Assembly (NCBI GenBank): GCA_013112585.1
Contig: JABFGH010000005.1
Location: 94,501-158,500, forward strand
Reading direction: 5' to 3'
Source: Ignavibacteriota bacterium
GTDB taxonomy: Bacteria; Bacteroidota; Ignavibacteria; Ignavibacteriales; Melioribacteraceae
DNA length: 64,000 bases
Shown: positions 19,452 through 29,346 of the stretch, in pieces
Layout: each line of letters begins with the position of its first letter
Position numbering within the stretch: position 1 is the stretch's first letter
Made by a program: the position numbers and the translations under genes
Notes under the pieces: generated by a model
What the model was told of the DNA's origin: nothing
Databases searched by the model: none
The model's input: only the letters and a program-made list of their open reading frames with translations

Positions 19452-21629
19452 ATGACGAATGAAGTAAAACTAAATACCGACAAAATGCTTGAAGACCTTT
19501 TAGCAATGTGCCGTAAAAACCTGCGCACAGTTGATGAAAAATTAATAACAAAAGCATTTAACCTCAGTCATGAAGCCCACCAAAATGATATTCGTATTTC
19601 GGGTAAGCCTTACTTTACGCACCCTTACGAGGTTGCAATGTTTGTTGCAGAGGAAATACCCTTAGATGATATATCAGTAGTTGGTGCGCTGCTGCATGAT
19701 GTAGTTGAAGATACCGGTATTAGTATTAAATTTTTACGTACTGAGTTTGGCGATGAAGTTGCCGATATAGTTGACGGCGTTACAAAAATCGGCGGTGTGT
19801 TTGCCGGGCACGAAATAACGCAAGCAGAAAATTATCGAAAGATGCTGCTTTCCATGGTTAAAGATATTCGTGTCATTCTTGTAAAGTCGGCTGATAGGCT
19901 GCACAACATGCGCACCTTAGACCACTTACGCCCCGATAAACAAAGAAGGATTGCAAAGGAAACTTTAGAACTTTACGCACCGTTCGCAAATAGGTTCGGG
20001 CTGGGCAGAGTAAAATGGGAACTTGAAGATTTAGCTTTTAAGTTTCTGAATAAAGAAGCGTATAATGAAATTGCCCGTAAAATAATTTTAAAACGTAATG
20101 AGCGTGAAGCCTACATAAACATATTCAAAGAACCAATTGCAAAAAAATTAAAAGACCATGGATTGGAATTTGAAATAGGCGGAAGACCGAAACACCTTTA
20201 CAGCATTTACCGTAAAATGATTAAACTGAATGCATCATTTGAAGAAATTTATGATTTGCTTGCAGTAAGAATAATTTTAGAGAGCAATGATGATAATGAA
20301 TGCTTTTATGTTCTGGGTGTTATCAATCAAATGTACAAACCTATCTCCGAGCGATTTAAGGATTATATATCTATTCCCAAAAAAAACAACTATCAATCAA
20401 TTCATAATACTGTTATTGGTCCAGATGGCAAAGTTGTTGAAATACAAATTAGAACAAGAAAAATGCATGAAATTGCTGAGCGGGGAGTGGCGGCTCACTG
20501 GAAGTATAAAGAAAGTTTAACATCTACAGATGCAGACCTTGCCGATTGGGTAAATTGGATTAGAGATGCTTTTGAAAATGCATCAAAGAATGAAGCAACA
20601 AAAGAAATTTTGGCATCATTCAAATTAAATTTATATCAAGATGAAATTTATGTATTTACTCCTAACGGAGATCTGAAAAGACTTCCGCGCAATTCTACCC
20701 CTGTAGATTTTGCCTACGAAATTCATAGTAATATTGGATTCCATTGTATTGGAGCAAAAGTCAATGGACGTATTGTTCCATTAGATACAAGACTTAACAG
20801 CGGCGACCAGGTTGAAATTATAACATCTAAAAATCAATCCCCCAATAAAAGCTGGCTAAGGTTTGTTACTACACATAAAGCAAAAGCCGATATTAGAAAA
20901 TTTTTGAACCGTGCCGAAGAAAAATTAGTTGAAACGGGAAGGGAGCTTTGGATAAAAAAAATCAAAAAATTAAAACTGGTTTTTACTTCCGAGGATATTT
21001 CTAAACTGTCGCGTAAATTGAAATATGATAACCCGGGACAGTTTTACCGGGATATTGCGCTCGATAAATTAAACTTAGATGATGTACTTAGTCCCGAAGA
21101 AACAAAAGATGAACAAGCAGTACCCGAATTAGAATTTGATAAATTTGCCGATCAGGAAAGAAAAAAAATTGGTAATGTAATTGTTGATGAAGAACATAAA
21201 GGTATTGCAACATCATTTGCAAAATGCTGTAATCCAATTCCCGGTGATCCTATTATTGGTTTTATAACAATAGGTGAAGGAATAAAAATTCATAAAAAGG
21301 ACTGCAAGAATTTGATCAGCATGGCGCAAACGCATTCCGATAGATTGGTGCCGGTTGAATGGCCCCATGCCAATGGCTCAATGTTTGCCGCCGGAATAAA
21401 TTTAAGCGGTGAGGATGTGCCCGGTATTTTAAAGGATATTTCAAACAGTATCACTACATATAAAAACACAAATATTAAAGCTGTTAATATTAATGCGGTT
21501 GATTCAATTTTTGAAGGTACGGTTACAGTATATGTTAATGATATTGAGCATTTAAACAGATTAATGGAAAGATTAAAAAATTTAAAAAGTGTTTACCATG
21601 TTGAAAGGTTCGAACATAATAAGCAGTAG
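19452..21629 (+). CDS. RelA/SpoT-family (p)ppGpp synthetase/hydrolase
   Basis: The 725-residue protein has all parts of a bifunctional long Rel. The hydrolase HD domain shows GALLHDVVEDT and KSADRLHNMRTL. The synthetase domain shows RPKHLYSIYRKM, RFKDYISIPKKNNYQSIH and EIQIRT. A TGS domain starts at YVFTPNGDLKRLP. A zinc-finger-like region contains AKCCNPIPGDPIIG, and a C-terminal ACT domain follows. Both active sites look intact, so both making and breaking (p)ppGpp are expected. ruvX follows 17 bases downstream. Confidence 0.95.
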   Translation: MTNEVKLNTDKMLEDLLAMCRKNLRTVDEKLITKAFNLSHEAHQNDIRISGKPYFTHPYEVAMFVAEEIPLDDISVVGALLHDVVEDTGISIKFLRTEFGDEVADIVDGVTKIGGVFAGHEITQAENYRKMLLSMVKDIRVILVKSADRLHNMRTLDHLRPDKQRRIAKETLELYAPFANRFGLGRVKWELEDLAFKFLNKEAYNEIARKIILKRNEREAYINIFKEPIAKKLKDHGLEFEIGGRPKHLYSIYRKMIKLNASFEEIYDLLAVRIILESNDDNECFYVLGVINQMYKPISERFKDYISIPKKNNYQSIHNTVIGPDGKVVEIQIRTRKMHEIAERGVAAHWKYKESLTSTDADLADWVNWIRDAFENASKNEATKEILASFKLNLYQDEIYVFTPNGDLKRLPRNSTPVDFAYEIHSNIGFHCIGAKVNGRIVPLDTRLNSGDQVEIITSKNQSPNKSWLRFVTTHKAKADIRKFLNRAEEKLVETGRELWIKKIKKLKLVFTSEDISKLSRKLKYDNPGQFYRDIALDKLNLDDVLSPEETKDEQAVPELEFDKFADQERKKIGNVIVDEEHKGIATSFAKCCNPIPGDPIIGFITIGEGIKIHKKDCKNLISMAQTHSDRLVPVEWPHANGSMFAAGINLSGEDVPGILKDISNSITTYKNTNIKAVNINAVDSIFEGTVTVYVNDIEHLNRLMERLKNLKSVYHVERFEHNKQ

Positions 21630-21646
21630 TTGTTTGCAGGCTTGCT

Positions 21647-22066
21647 ATGACTGAAAAACGCATACTGGCAATAGATTATGGTTCAAAAAGAATTGGTATT
21701 GCGGTAACAGATCCGTTGATGATGTTCGGCTATCCATTAACTACAATCAGCAATGATTCAAAAATGTGGGATAATCTGCTTAATCTTTTTAAGGAATATA
21801 AAATCTCGAAAATTGTTTTGGGGTATCCGCTGAAGGAAAATAATGAAAAATCAGCAAGTACATTAATGGTTGAAAAATTTTGTGAAGAACTTAAGCAGAA
21901 GATTGATATACCGATTGAATTGATTGATGAAAGATATTCATCTGAAATTGCTTCAGAGAGAATATTGGCTGGAGTAAAATCTAGAAAGAAACGGCGGAAT
22001 AAAGGATTAGTTGATATGAATGCGGCATGTGTAATTTTGCAGGATTATCTTGGGCAGAACAGTTGA
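21647..22066 (+). CDS. ruvX: Putative pre-16S rRNA nuclease / Holliday junction resolvase-like YqgF (RuvX)
   Basis: The 139-residue protein matches the YqgF family. The RNase-H-like first strand is ILAIDYGSKRIGIAVTDPL with the catalytic Asp, the middle motif is KIVLGYPL, and the later acidic motif is IELIDERYSS. A conserved C-terminal Asp lies in LVDMNAACVILQDYL. The family processes the 5' end of 16S rRNA; the resolvase role is older inference. It sits 17 bases after the rel gene. Confidence 0.9.
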   Translation: MTEKRILAIDYGSKRIGIAVTDPLMMFGYPLTTISNDSKMWDNLLNLFKEYKISKIVLGYPLKENNEKSASTLMVEKFCEELKQKIDIPIELIDERYSSEIASERILAGVKSRKKRRNKGLVDMNAACVILQDYLGQNS

Positions 22067-22179
22067 AATAGCTAAATTAAACATGTATTATATTTTTGTT
22101 ATCAGAACTTTTAAATTGACATTTTTAGCTTATTAAATTATTTTCATAACGGTTTTAAACTAAAATTCGGAGTAAATAT

Positions 22180-22461
22180 ATGACACTTGATGCATTGGGC
22201 ATGATCGAAACTAAAGGCTTGGTTGGATCTGTTGAAGCAGCAGATGCAATGGTTAAAGCTGCTAAGGTAGAACTATTAGGTAAAGAAACTATTGGCGGCG
22301 GTTATGTAACTGTAATGGTAAGAGGCGATGTTGGTGCAGTAAAGGCAGCAACTGATGCCGGTGCGGCAGCAGCACAAAGAGTTGGTGAGTTAGTTTCTGT
22401 TCATGTAATTCCTCGCCCGCATACCGATGTAGAGCTCATTTTACCTAAACGATCTAAGTAA
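22180..22461 (+). CDS. Bacterial microcompartment hexameric shell protein (BMC-H)
   Basis: The 93 residues make a complete single BMC domain: [20 protein letters not shown], the lysine-rich [10 protein letters not shown], a Gly-rich pore-loop region, and [15 protein letters not shown] before the IPRPH end. These hexamers tile the facets of protein shells that enclose a metabolic pathway. A box TATTTTTG at 22091 and TTGACA at 22116 lie upstream and might be promoter parts. The second shell gene starts eight bases downstream. No BMC enzyme gene adjoins them; the nearest candidate is deoC at 35571. Confidence 0.95.
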   Translation: MTLDALGMIETKGLVGSVEAADAMVKAAKVELLGKETIGGGYVTVMVRGDVGAVKAATDAGAAAAQRVGELVSVHVIPRPHTDVELILPKRSK

Positions 22462-22469
22462 AAAAAGCT

Positions 22470-23231
22470 ATGCAATTAGCTCTAGGCTTAATTGAAACTA
22501 AAGGCTTAATAGGTGCAATTGAAGCAGCAGACGCAATGGTCAAAGCTGCTAAGGTTAAACTTATTAGTAAAGAAATTGTTACCGGCGCTTTGGTGCTGGT
22601 AAAAATTGAAGGTGAAGTTGGTGCCGTTAAATCTGCCGTTGATGCCGGGGCTTCGGCTGCGCAGCGCGTCGGTCAATTAGTTTCACAACATATTATTCCC
22701 CGCCCCGATGATCAAATTGATGATATCATTTACGTTTCTGACAGACCTAAAAAACGAGAGGAAAAGAAATTACGAAAAACTTCTGCCGTTAAAACACCCG
22801 ACGATTCGGGAAGTTTATTTGATTCCGGGGATGAAAAAGAAATTAGCGGTAAAGCCGATTTAGTTAAAAAAGATGTTGAAGATGAAATTAAAGAAGTAAC
22901 TTTAACTGAAAAGAAACCGGCTGTTAAAATTGAAAAAGATGAGAAAGTAAAAACTGTTAAAAAGAAGGAAAGTAAGGAAAAAATTCCCCCTGTTAAAAAG
23001 GCAGCTGAAACAAAAACAGCAGATAAAAAATCTATTGAAGATGAAGAACGGGAAGATACGAATCCAATTACATCCGGTGCTTATGTTCCATCTGAAGCAT
23101 ATCTTAGCAATTTAAATGTGCATGAACTTCGCAAATTAGCACGCGGATTTGAAGGCTTTCCGATTAAAGGAAGAGATATTTCTAAAGCTAACCGCGGTGT
23201 TTTACTTGAGCATTTTAAGAAAATGAAATAA
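22470..23231 (+). CDS. BMC shell protein with long charged linker and SAP/Rho-N-like C-terminal domain
   Basis: Residues 1-88 are a BMC domain very similar to the preceding gene (ALGLIETKGLIGAIEAADAM). Residues about 90-200 are a low-complexity Lys/Glu-rich linker with repeated KK and EE pairs, probably disordered. Residues 208-253 form a compact module (LNVHELRKLARGFEGFPIKG, then ANRGVLLEHFKKM) resembling SAP or Rho-N helical domains that bind nucleic acid. Ethanolamine shell protein EutK also carries a C-terminal nucleic-acid-binding-like domain, so this may be an analogue. The tail's role is inference. Confidence 0.85.
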   Translation: MQLALGLIETKGLIGAIEAADAMVKAAKVKLISKEIVTGALVLVKIEGEVGAVKSAVDAGASAAQRVGQLVSQHIIPRPDDQIDDIIYVSDRPKKREEKKLRKTSAVKTPDDSGSLFDSGDEKEISGKADLVKKDVEDEIKEVTLTEKKPAVKIEKDEKVKTVKKKESKEKIPPVKKAAETKTADKKSIEDEEREDTNPITSGAYVPSEAYLSNLNVHELRKLARGFEGFPIKGRDISKANRGVLLEHFKKMK

Positions 23232-23258
23232 ATAAAAACATTATTCAGCAAGGTTTTT

Positions 23259-23285
23259 AAACTCCGCAACTCGTGGAGTTTTTTT
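23259..23285 (+). terminator. Rho-independent terminator after the BMC shell genes
   Basis: A hairpin with stem AAACTCC/GGAGTTT is followed by a run of T. It begins 28 bases after the second BMC stop and ends just before the YbbR-like gene, so the two shell genes probably form their own transcription unit. Confidence 0.7.
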
Positions 23286-23297
23286 ATATTAATAATT

Positions 23298-24209
23298 ATG
23301 AATAAAAAAATTATCACAATCATTTTAATATTTATCTTTTCAATTGTTCTATGGGGTTCAATTTCACTTTCCAAAGAATATTTTACATCCCTGTCGCTGC
23401 CTATTGAATTTATTGACTTATCTGACGATTACTCAATAAATACAGATAGATTGAAAAAAGTATCGGTTAGCTTAAAAGGTGACGGCTGGTCGCTGCTTGG
23501 CTTGGCACTTAAAAGTAAACTCAAATTTATTATTCGTCCGCAAGATGAAGAGGGCAGGCAGGTAATTTCTTCGAGAAATGAAATTGAACAGAACGATTGG
23601 CTCCCCTCAAATGTGCAGGTTGTTGAGGTTCAGCCGGATGTAATTGAATTTGATGTTGAAAAAATCAGCTTTAAACGTGTACCGATTGAGAAGAATATTT
23701 CAATACAGTATAAAAATGATTACGGGATAATCTCAACCATTTCAATTTCACCTGACTCTGTAGATATTTCGGGACCGGAAAGCAAAATTAAAAATATTGA
23801 GAAAATCAAAACCGAATTTACCGAATTCAATAATGTTGATAAATCTGTTTCGGCTAATGTTCCACTGGAAAAAATTAAATCGATAGAATACTACTATAAT
23901 TTTACCAGGGTTGAATTTGATGTTCAAAAAATTGTTGATAAGACTTTTGAAAATGTTGAAGTGGAAACCAGAAATGTGCCTTCCTCAAAACAGTTGGATC
24001 TTTTCCCTTCTAAAATTAGGGTGGTTTTAAGAGGCGGCATAAATGTTTTAGGAAAAATTGCAAGTGAAAATATTAAGCCGTACGTAACTTTTAATCAGGC
24101 GTTGAATGACACCTTAGGGGCAATTATTCCAACCATTGATGTACCGGAATTTACCGAAGTGATAGTTATCAAACCGAGCAAACTAGATTATATAATTAAA
24201 CAATACTAA
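23298..24209 (+). CDS. YbbR-like-domain membrane-anchored protein
   Basis: The 303-residue protein has one N-terminal membrane anchor (IITIILIFIFSIVLWGSISL) and an extracytoplasmic beta-rich part built of YbbR-like repeats: FERVxV-type segments such as FKRVPIEKNISIQYK, then DSVDISGPESKIKNIEKIKTE. In Firmicutes the similar protein CdaR regulates the diadenylate cyclase CdaA, but no cyclase gene is adjacent here. The exact role is open. It is followed one base later by tmk. Confidence 0.75.
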   Translation: MNKKIITIILIFIFSIVLWGSISLSKEYFTSLSLPIEFIDLSDDYSINTDRLKKVSVSLKGDGWSLLGLALKSKLKFIIRPQDEEGRQVISSRNEIEQNDWLPSNVQVVEVQPDVIEFDVEKISFKRVPIEKNISIQYKNDYGIISTISISPDSVDISGPESKIKNIEKIKTEFTEFNNVDKSVSANVPLEKIKSIEYYYNFTRVEFDVQKIVDKTFENVEVETRNVPSSKQLDLFPSKIRVVLRGGINVLGKIASENIKPYVTFNQALNDTLGAIIPTIDVPEFTEVIVIKPSKLDYIIKQY

Positions 24210-24210
24210 C

Positions 24211-24846
24211 ATGTTTATAACATTTGAAGGTTTAGATTTCTGCGGGAAATCTACACAAGTTAAAATGCTTGTGGAATACTTAAAAAAGAAGAATAAGAAA
24301 ATTGAAATAATTAGAGAGCCGGGCGGCACTTTAATTTCTGAAAAAATTAGGGAAATACTTTTAGATAATAAAAATTCTGAAATGTCTGAAATTACCGAAA
24401 TGCTTTTATTTGCAGGCAGCAGGTCTCAACTGGTAGATGAAAAGATTATTCCAAAATTGAATGAAGATTACTATGTTATCTCCGATAGATTTCTTGATTC
24501 TTCAATTGCTTATCAAGGTTACGGCAGAGGGATTGATATTGATTTTGTAACAAAACTTCAGAAATTTGTAGTAAAAAATGCTTTGCCTGATTTAACTTTT
24601 TTTATCGATATTCCGATTAGTGAAGTTGAAAAAAGAAAGAATGAAAATGAAATTGCACCCGATAGAATTGAATCATCCGAAAATAATTTTTATAATAGAG
24701 TTTTAGAAGGCTATAATAAAATTGCCGCTGCCGAAAAAAGATTTATCAGAATTGATGGTTTACTTACAAGAGAACAAATTCACGCAGAGATTGTTAAAGT
24801 ACTTAACAATTATGAGCAAAAAGGATTGGAGAATTTAAATGAATAG
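24211..24846 (+). CDS. tmk: Thymidylate kinase
   Basis: The 211-residue protein has the P-loop FEGLDFCGKSTQVKML, the substrate motif REPGGT, and SDRFLDSSIAYQGYGRG. It phosphorylates dTMP to dTDP. An unusual point is the P-loop, which contains FCGKS where GAGKS or GSGKS is common. The stop overlaps the S41 protease start by eight bases. Confidence 0.95.
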   Translation: MFITFEGLDFCGKSTQVKMLVEYLKKKNKKIEIIREPGGTLISEKIREILLDNKNSEMSEITEMLLFAGSRSQLVDEKIIPKLNEDYYVISDRFLDSSIAYQGYGRGIDIDFVTKLQKFVVKNALPDLTFFIDIPISEVEKRKNENEIAPDRIESSENNFYNRVLEGYNKIAAAEKRFIRIDGLLTREQIHAEIVKVLNNYEQKGLENLNE

Positions 24847-26485
24847 ATTTATTAAAATTAGCTTTACACTATTATTACTTTCATCAATAATCTTTGCTGA
24901 AAATGACAAAGACTTTTATTTTAAAATGAGTAGAAGTATTGACATTTTTGGCAGGGTTTATAAAGAAGTAAATCAAAATTATGTTGATGCACTTAATCCC
25001 GAAGAATTTATACTTGCCGGAATTAAAGGAATGCTCTCATCACTTGACCCCTATACAATTTTTGTAGATGAAAGTCTTCAGAAGGATATGGACGTTATAA
25101 CAAAGGGCAAATACGGAGGCATTGGCGCTACAATAGGTTTACGAAATGAAAAAGTTACAGTTGTTGATTTAATTGAAGGGTATTCTGCTCAAAGACAGGG
25201 AATAAGAATCGGCGATGTGATAAAAGAAATTGACGGATTAAAAATTGATAAAGATAATTATAAAGATTTAAGTTTATTTATTAAAGGCGAGCCGGGAACA
25301 GAAGTTAGTATGCTGATTGACCGGGACGGAAATGACGATGAAATAGTTTTTAATCTGGTAAGGGAAGAAGTTGAAATAAAAAATTTAACCTACTATGGAT
25401 TTGTTCCCGAAGAAAGCAATAACGTTTACCTTAAACTTAGCGGATTTACCAGAACAGCAGGTGATGAAATTAAACGGGCAATTTCTGAATTGAAAAAACA
25501 GAAAGAGATAAAATCTTTGGTATTAGATTTAAGAGGAAATCCCGGCGGGCTGCTTGATGTTGCCATTGATGTAGCGGAAAAATTTGTTAAAAAAAATCAG
25601 CTTGTTGTTAGTGTTGCAAATCGCGATTCGTTTGATGTAAAAGAATACTACTCGAAAGAGGAGCCTATTGTTGGAGATACCAAATTAGTAGTTCTTGTGG
25701 ATAAAGGTACTGCATCAGCCTCGGAGATTGTTGCCGGTGCAATTCAGGACCATGATAGAGGAATTGTTCTCGGTACGCGTTCATTCGGTAAAGGATTGGT
25801 TCAAACGGTAATTCCTTTATCACACAATACTTCATTAAAAATTACTACTGCAAAATATTTTACACCAAGCGGCAGAAGTATTCAGAAAATTAATTATTCT
25901 AATAAAAATAAAGTGTTTGAAAATACTACCATAATTGATTCAACCAAGTACTCTACTGATAATAGCAGAGTTGTTAGAGGCGCCGGGGGAATTGAGCCTG
26001 ATACTGTTGTGACAAATGAGGTAGATTGTGAGCAATTTAAGGACCTTGTTGCACAGGGTATGTTTTTTAAGTTTGCAACAAAATATTTTAATGCTAACGA
26101 TAGTATTAATTTTTCCGAATTATCAGATGAAAAATTGTTTACTGATTTCAAACAATATTTAGGCAATCAAGATTTTAAGTATAAAAGTAAACCTGAAAAG
26201 TTATTGGCAGAGTTGAAAAAAATTTCCGATAAAGATAATTACGGCGAGCAATTTAATTCAACCCTTGATGAACTTTTGAAAAAGACAGAGACATTTAAAC
26301 AAAAAGAAATTGAACTGCAAAAAGAATTTATTGTTGCTGAAATTAAAAAAGAATTAGCCGGAAGAACCGATGGACGCGACGGTAGAATTAAAGAGTACCT
26401 AAATACAGATAAACAATTTGATATAGCTCTTGAAATTTTACAAAACGAAGAACTATATAACCGGATTCTGAAAATAAGTGAATGA
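24839..26485 (+). CDS. S41-family C-terminal processing peptidase (CtpA/Prc type)
   Basis: The 548-residue protein has a signal peptide (ISFTLLLLSSIIFA), a PDZ domain around residues 95-175 (GGIGATIGL, IRIGDVIKEIDG), and the S41 catalytic pair: Ser293 in GTASASEI and Lys318 in SFGKG, 25 residues apart as expected. It cleaves C-terminal tails of periplasmic or exported proteins. An extended helical C-terminal part follows the catalytic domain. It overlaps tmk upstream and the transporter gene downstream by eight bases each, so the three are coupled. Confidence 0.93.
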   Translation: MNRFIKISFTLLLLSSIIFAENDKDFYFKMSRSIDIFGRVYKEVNQNYVDALNPEEFILAGIKGMLSSLDPYTIFVDESLQKDMDVITKGKYGGIGATIGLRNEKVTVVDLIEGYSAQRQGIRIGDVIKEIDGLKIDKDNYKDLSLFIKGEPGTEVSMLIDRDGNDDEIVFNLVREEVEIKNLTYYGFVPEESNNVYLKLSGFTRTAGDEIKRAISELKKQKEIKSLVLDLRGNPGGLLDVAIDVAEKFVKKNQLVVSVANRDSFDVKEYYSKEEPIVGDTKLVVLVDKGTASASEIVAGAIQDHDRGIVLGTRSFGKGLVQTVIPLSHNTSLKITTAKYFTPSGRSIQKINYSNKNKVFENTTIIDSTKYSTDNSRVVRGAGGIEPDTVVTNEVDCEQFKDLVAQGMFFKFATKYFNANDSINFSELSDEKLFTDFKQYLGNQDFKYKSKPEKLLAELKKISDKDNYGEQFNSTLDELLKKTETFKQKEIELQKEFIVAEIKKELAGRTDGRDGRIKEYLNTDKQFDIALEILQNEELYNRILKISE

Positions 26486-27275
26486 TATTCTTCTTCTTTT
26501 AGCATTCAGTTTAGTAGGTTTTTCTGCAGGCGTGGTATCGGGATTATTGGGTTTAGGCGGAGGAGTAATTTTTGTTCCTTCATTGCTATTTCTTTTACCC
26601 TACCTGAATATTGAAGAACCGGTAATATTTTATGTACTTGCAACTTCACTTTTCGGAGGTACATTCTCTGCTTCCAGTTCGTTCATACATCATTTTAAAA
26701 TGGGTAATGTAAATATTAAAGCGGGGCTGCTGCTCTCGATGGGCAGTATTCCATTTGCAATTATTGTTCCGCAGTTTACTGTTAAAATGGATGTAGAATT
26801 TATAAAATATTTTGTCGGCATTGTACTGCTCGCCGTTTCCATTAAATATTTTTTTGAAAATGAGAGTTCTGCAAAATATAAATTGAAGCTTAAAGAAAAG
26901 TGGATGTTGTTATTTGGTGCGGTCACAGGAAGTTTTTCCGGTATGACAGGTTTAGGCGGTGGAGTTTTATTTGTTCCTATTTTAGCAAATTTATTCTCTA
27001 TGCCTTTTAAAAAGTCAGTTGGCACTACGGCAATTGCAGTTACCTTTACAATGCTTAGCTCTGCTGTTTCATTTGCATTTGCTAAACAAAATTTTACACT
27101 CGATGGGTTTAATTTAGGATACATAAATTTATTTGCAGGCGTACCTTTAGGTTTATTTGCAATACTCGGTGCACGTGTTGGTACGGCAATTCATTTTAAG
27201 TTTTCTACGGTTGTACTAAAAAAAATATTTTCATTATTTTTGATGGTTATAATTTTAAGACTTTTATTTTTTTGA
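26478..27275 (+). CDS. TSUP (TauE/SafE) family membrane transporter
   Basis: The gene starts at GTG 26478, overlapping the protease stop. The 265-residue product has about eight hydrophobic helices and two copies of the TSUP repeat signature: GLLGLGGGVIFVPSLLF near residue 25 and GMTGLGGGVLFVPILANLF near residue 158. Members export sulfite, sulfonates or other small organic anions. The substrate here cannot be deduced. Confidence 0.9.
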   Translation: MNDILLLLAFSLVGFSAGVVSGLLGLGGGVIFVPSLLFLLPYLNIEEPVIFYVLATSLFGGTFSASSSFIHHFKMGNVNIKAGLLLSMGSIPFAIIVPQFTVKMDVEFIKYFVGIVLLAVSIKYFFENESSAKYKLKLKEKWMLLFGAVTGSFSGMTGLGGGVLFVPILANLFSMPFKKSVGTTAIAVTFTMLSSAVSFAFAKQNFTLDGFNLGYINLFAGVPLGLFAILGARVGTAIHFKFSTVVLKKIFSLFLMVIILRLLFF

Positions 27276-27389
27276 TCAAAACTTGAAAGAGATTTTAACC
27301 CTTCTTGATGTTTTCATGAACTAAATTTGCAAAAAGATTAATCATCAATTAAATTTTTATAAATAAAGTTAAATAATTAGGAGATAACT

Positions 27390-29294
27390 ATGACAGAAGA
27401 AAAAGCTACGCAATATGAATTTAAGGCGGAAGTTAAACAACTGCTTAATATTTTGGTTCACTCACTATATACAAACAGAGAAATATTTTTACGTGAACTT
27501 ATATCAAATGCCTCGGATGCATTAGATAAACTGAGATTTGAATCGAATAGGGGAACAGAAATTGCCAACAACGATTTACCCCTTGAGATTAAAATTGATT
27601 TTGATAAAGATGCGCATACAATAAAGATTTCCGATACCGGTATTGGTATGACTAAGGAAGAAATAATTGAAAACATCGGCACAATTGCAAAATCCGGTTC
27701 TGCTGATTTTTTAAGTCAGATTGTTGAAAACAAGGAAGACGCAAACAACATAATTGGAAAATTCGGTGTCGGCTTTTACTCGGTATTTATGGTGGCTGAT
27801 AAAGTTACCGTAACTTCAAAGTCATATAAAAAAGATGCCGCTGCAATTAAGTGGGAATCGGATGGATTGGGCAGCTATGAAATTGCCGAGCTTGATGAGG
27901 ACATGCAGCGGGGCACAACAATAGATATTCACTTAAATAAAGAATCAGAAGATTATGCCGATAAATTCAGACTGCAGCAGGTAATTAAAAAGCATTCAAA
28001 TTTTATTTCATTTCCTATAAAACTTGATAATGAAATCATCAACACTATTGCTGCAATTTGGCGTGAACCAAAATCTTCCTTAAAGGAAGAACAGTATAAC
28101 GAGTTTTATAAATTTTTAACTTACGATACAGAACCGCCGCTCAAGCATATTCATGTTGCTATTGATGCGCCTATTCAGTTCAACTCACTATTGTTTATTC
28201 CTAAAAAAAATACCGATATGTTCGGGATGAATAGAGATGATTACGGCTTGGATTTATATGTAAGGAGAGTATTAATTCAGCATAAGAATAAAGATCTGCT
28301 TCCGGAATATTTAAGTTTTGTAAAAGGTGTTGTTGATTCGGAAGATTTACCGCTCAATATTTCCCGCGAAACTTTGCAGGAAAATTTAGTATTTACAAAA
28401 ATTGCAAACAGTGTAACAAATCAGGTGCTTTCTTTCTTGAAAAAAATGTCGAAAGACGAGCCGGATGTTTATAAAGAATTTTGGAAAGAACATTCTAAGT
28501 ATTTCAAACTTGGTTATACAGATTTCCAAAACAAAGATAAATATATGGAGCTTTTAAGATTTAATTCGTCCACTAAAGAAAATGCGGATGATTTGACATC
28601 CTTTGATGAATATATCGAGAGAGTAAAAGATGACCAAAAAGAGATCTACTATATCTCCGGCAATAGCCGCGATGCAATAAATCTTGATCCTCACTTGGAA
28701 ATTTTCAGAAAGAAAGGTATTGAGGTTCTCTACTTATATGACCCAATTGATGAATTTATTTTTTCTTCAATCTCAGATTACAAAGAGTATAACTTTAAAT
28801 CGGTTGATCAAGCTGACTTGAAAAAAATAGAAAAATTCGATTCCGTTGAAGAGGAAAAAGAAAAGGCTGAAGAACTTACCAAGGATGAAAAACTTCATTT
28901 TGATAGTATGCTTGAACGAATAAAAGAAATTTTAGGCGACAAAGTAACTGAAGTGAAAATTTCCGAAAGATTGCAGAATAGCCCTGCCTGCTTGGTTAAT
29001 CCCGATGATTCAATGTCGGCATCTATGCAGAAAATTATGAATATTGTAAATAAGGATAATCAAATTCCTAAAAAAATCTTTGAGATAAATAAAGACCATA
29101 AACTTGTGAGAAACTTACTTAAAATATTTAAGGAAGATTCTAAGGACGAATACATTGAAAATGTTGTTGTACAGCTTTACGAATCTGCACTGTTGCTTGA
29201 AGGTTATCTTGCTGATCCGCATAGATTGGTGAATAGAATAAACTCATTGCTTGAAGATTCTAGCGAGTGGTACACAACTGTTAAGAAGATATAG
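27390..29294 (+). CDS. htpG: Molecular chaperone HtpG (Hsp90)
   Basis: The 634-residue protein has the Hsp90 N-terminal ATPase: YTNREIFLRELISNASDALDKLR, DTGIGMTKEEI and GKFGVGFYSVFMV. The middle-domain motif is LNISRETLQEN. The C-terminal dimerisation part includes RLQNSPACLV. GAGATAAC lies just before the ATG. A TAAATTTG box at 27322 may be a -7 promoter element, but no well-spaced upstream partner was found. A strong terminator follows at 29313. Confidence 0.97.
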   Translation: MTEEKATQYEFKAEVKQLLNILVHSLYTNREIFLRELISNASDALDKLRFESNRGTEIANNDLPLEIKIDFDKDAHTIKISDTGIGMTKEEIIENIGTIAKSGSADFLSQIVENKEDANNIIGKFGVGFYSVFMVADKVTVTSKSYKKDAAAIKWESDGLGSYEIAELDEDMQRGTTIDIHLNKESEDYADKFRLQQVIKKHSNFISFPIKLDNEIINTIAAIWREPKSSLKEEQYNEFYKFLTYDTEPPLKHIHVAIDAPIQFNSLLFIPKKNTDMFGMNRDDYGLDLYVRRVLIQHKNKDLLPEYLSFVKGVVDSEDLPLNISRETLQENLVFTKIANSVTNQVLSFLKKMSKDEPDVYKEFWKEHSKYFKLGYTDFQNKDKYMELLRFNSSTKENADDLTSFDEYIERVKDDQKEIYYISGNSRDAINLDPHLEIFRKKGIEVLYLYDPIDEFIFSSISDYKEYNFKSVDQADLKKIEKFDSVEEEKEKAEELTKDEKLHFDSMLERIKEILGDKVTEVKISERLQNSPACLVNPDDSMSASMQKIMNIVNKDNQIPKKIFEINKDHKLVRNLLKIFKEDSKDEYIENVVVQLYESALLLEGYLADPHRLVNRINSLLEDSSEWYTTVKKI

Positions 29295-29312
29295 ATTGAT
29301 TCAACTGGATTT

Positions 29313-29346
29313 AAAAACCCAACTTCTTTAAGAAGTTGGGTTTTTT
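29313..29346 (+). terminator. Terminator after htpG, near-identical to the one at 30873
   Basis: A long palindrome (AAAAACCCAACTTCTT and its complement around 29329) is followed by a run of T. With A-runs on its left it could work in both directions. A near-identical copy is at 30873-30906. Confidence 0.85.

Noticed and set aside
27282-27310. CTTGAAA followed by CCCTTCTTG before htpG as a sigma-32-type heat-shock promoter.
   Set aside because: The -10 does not match CCCCAT and no CIRCE element is present; too weak to call.
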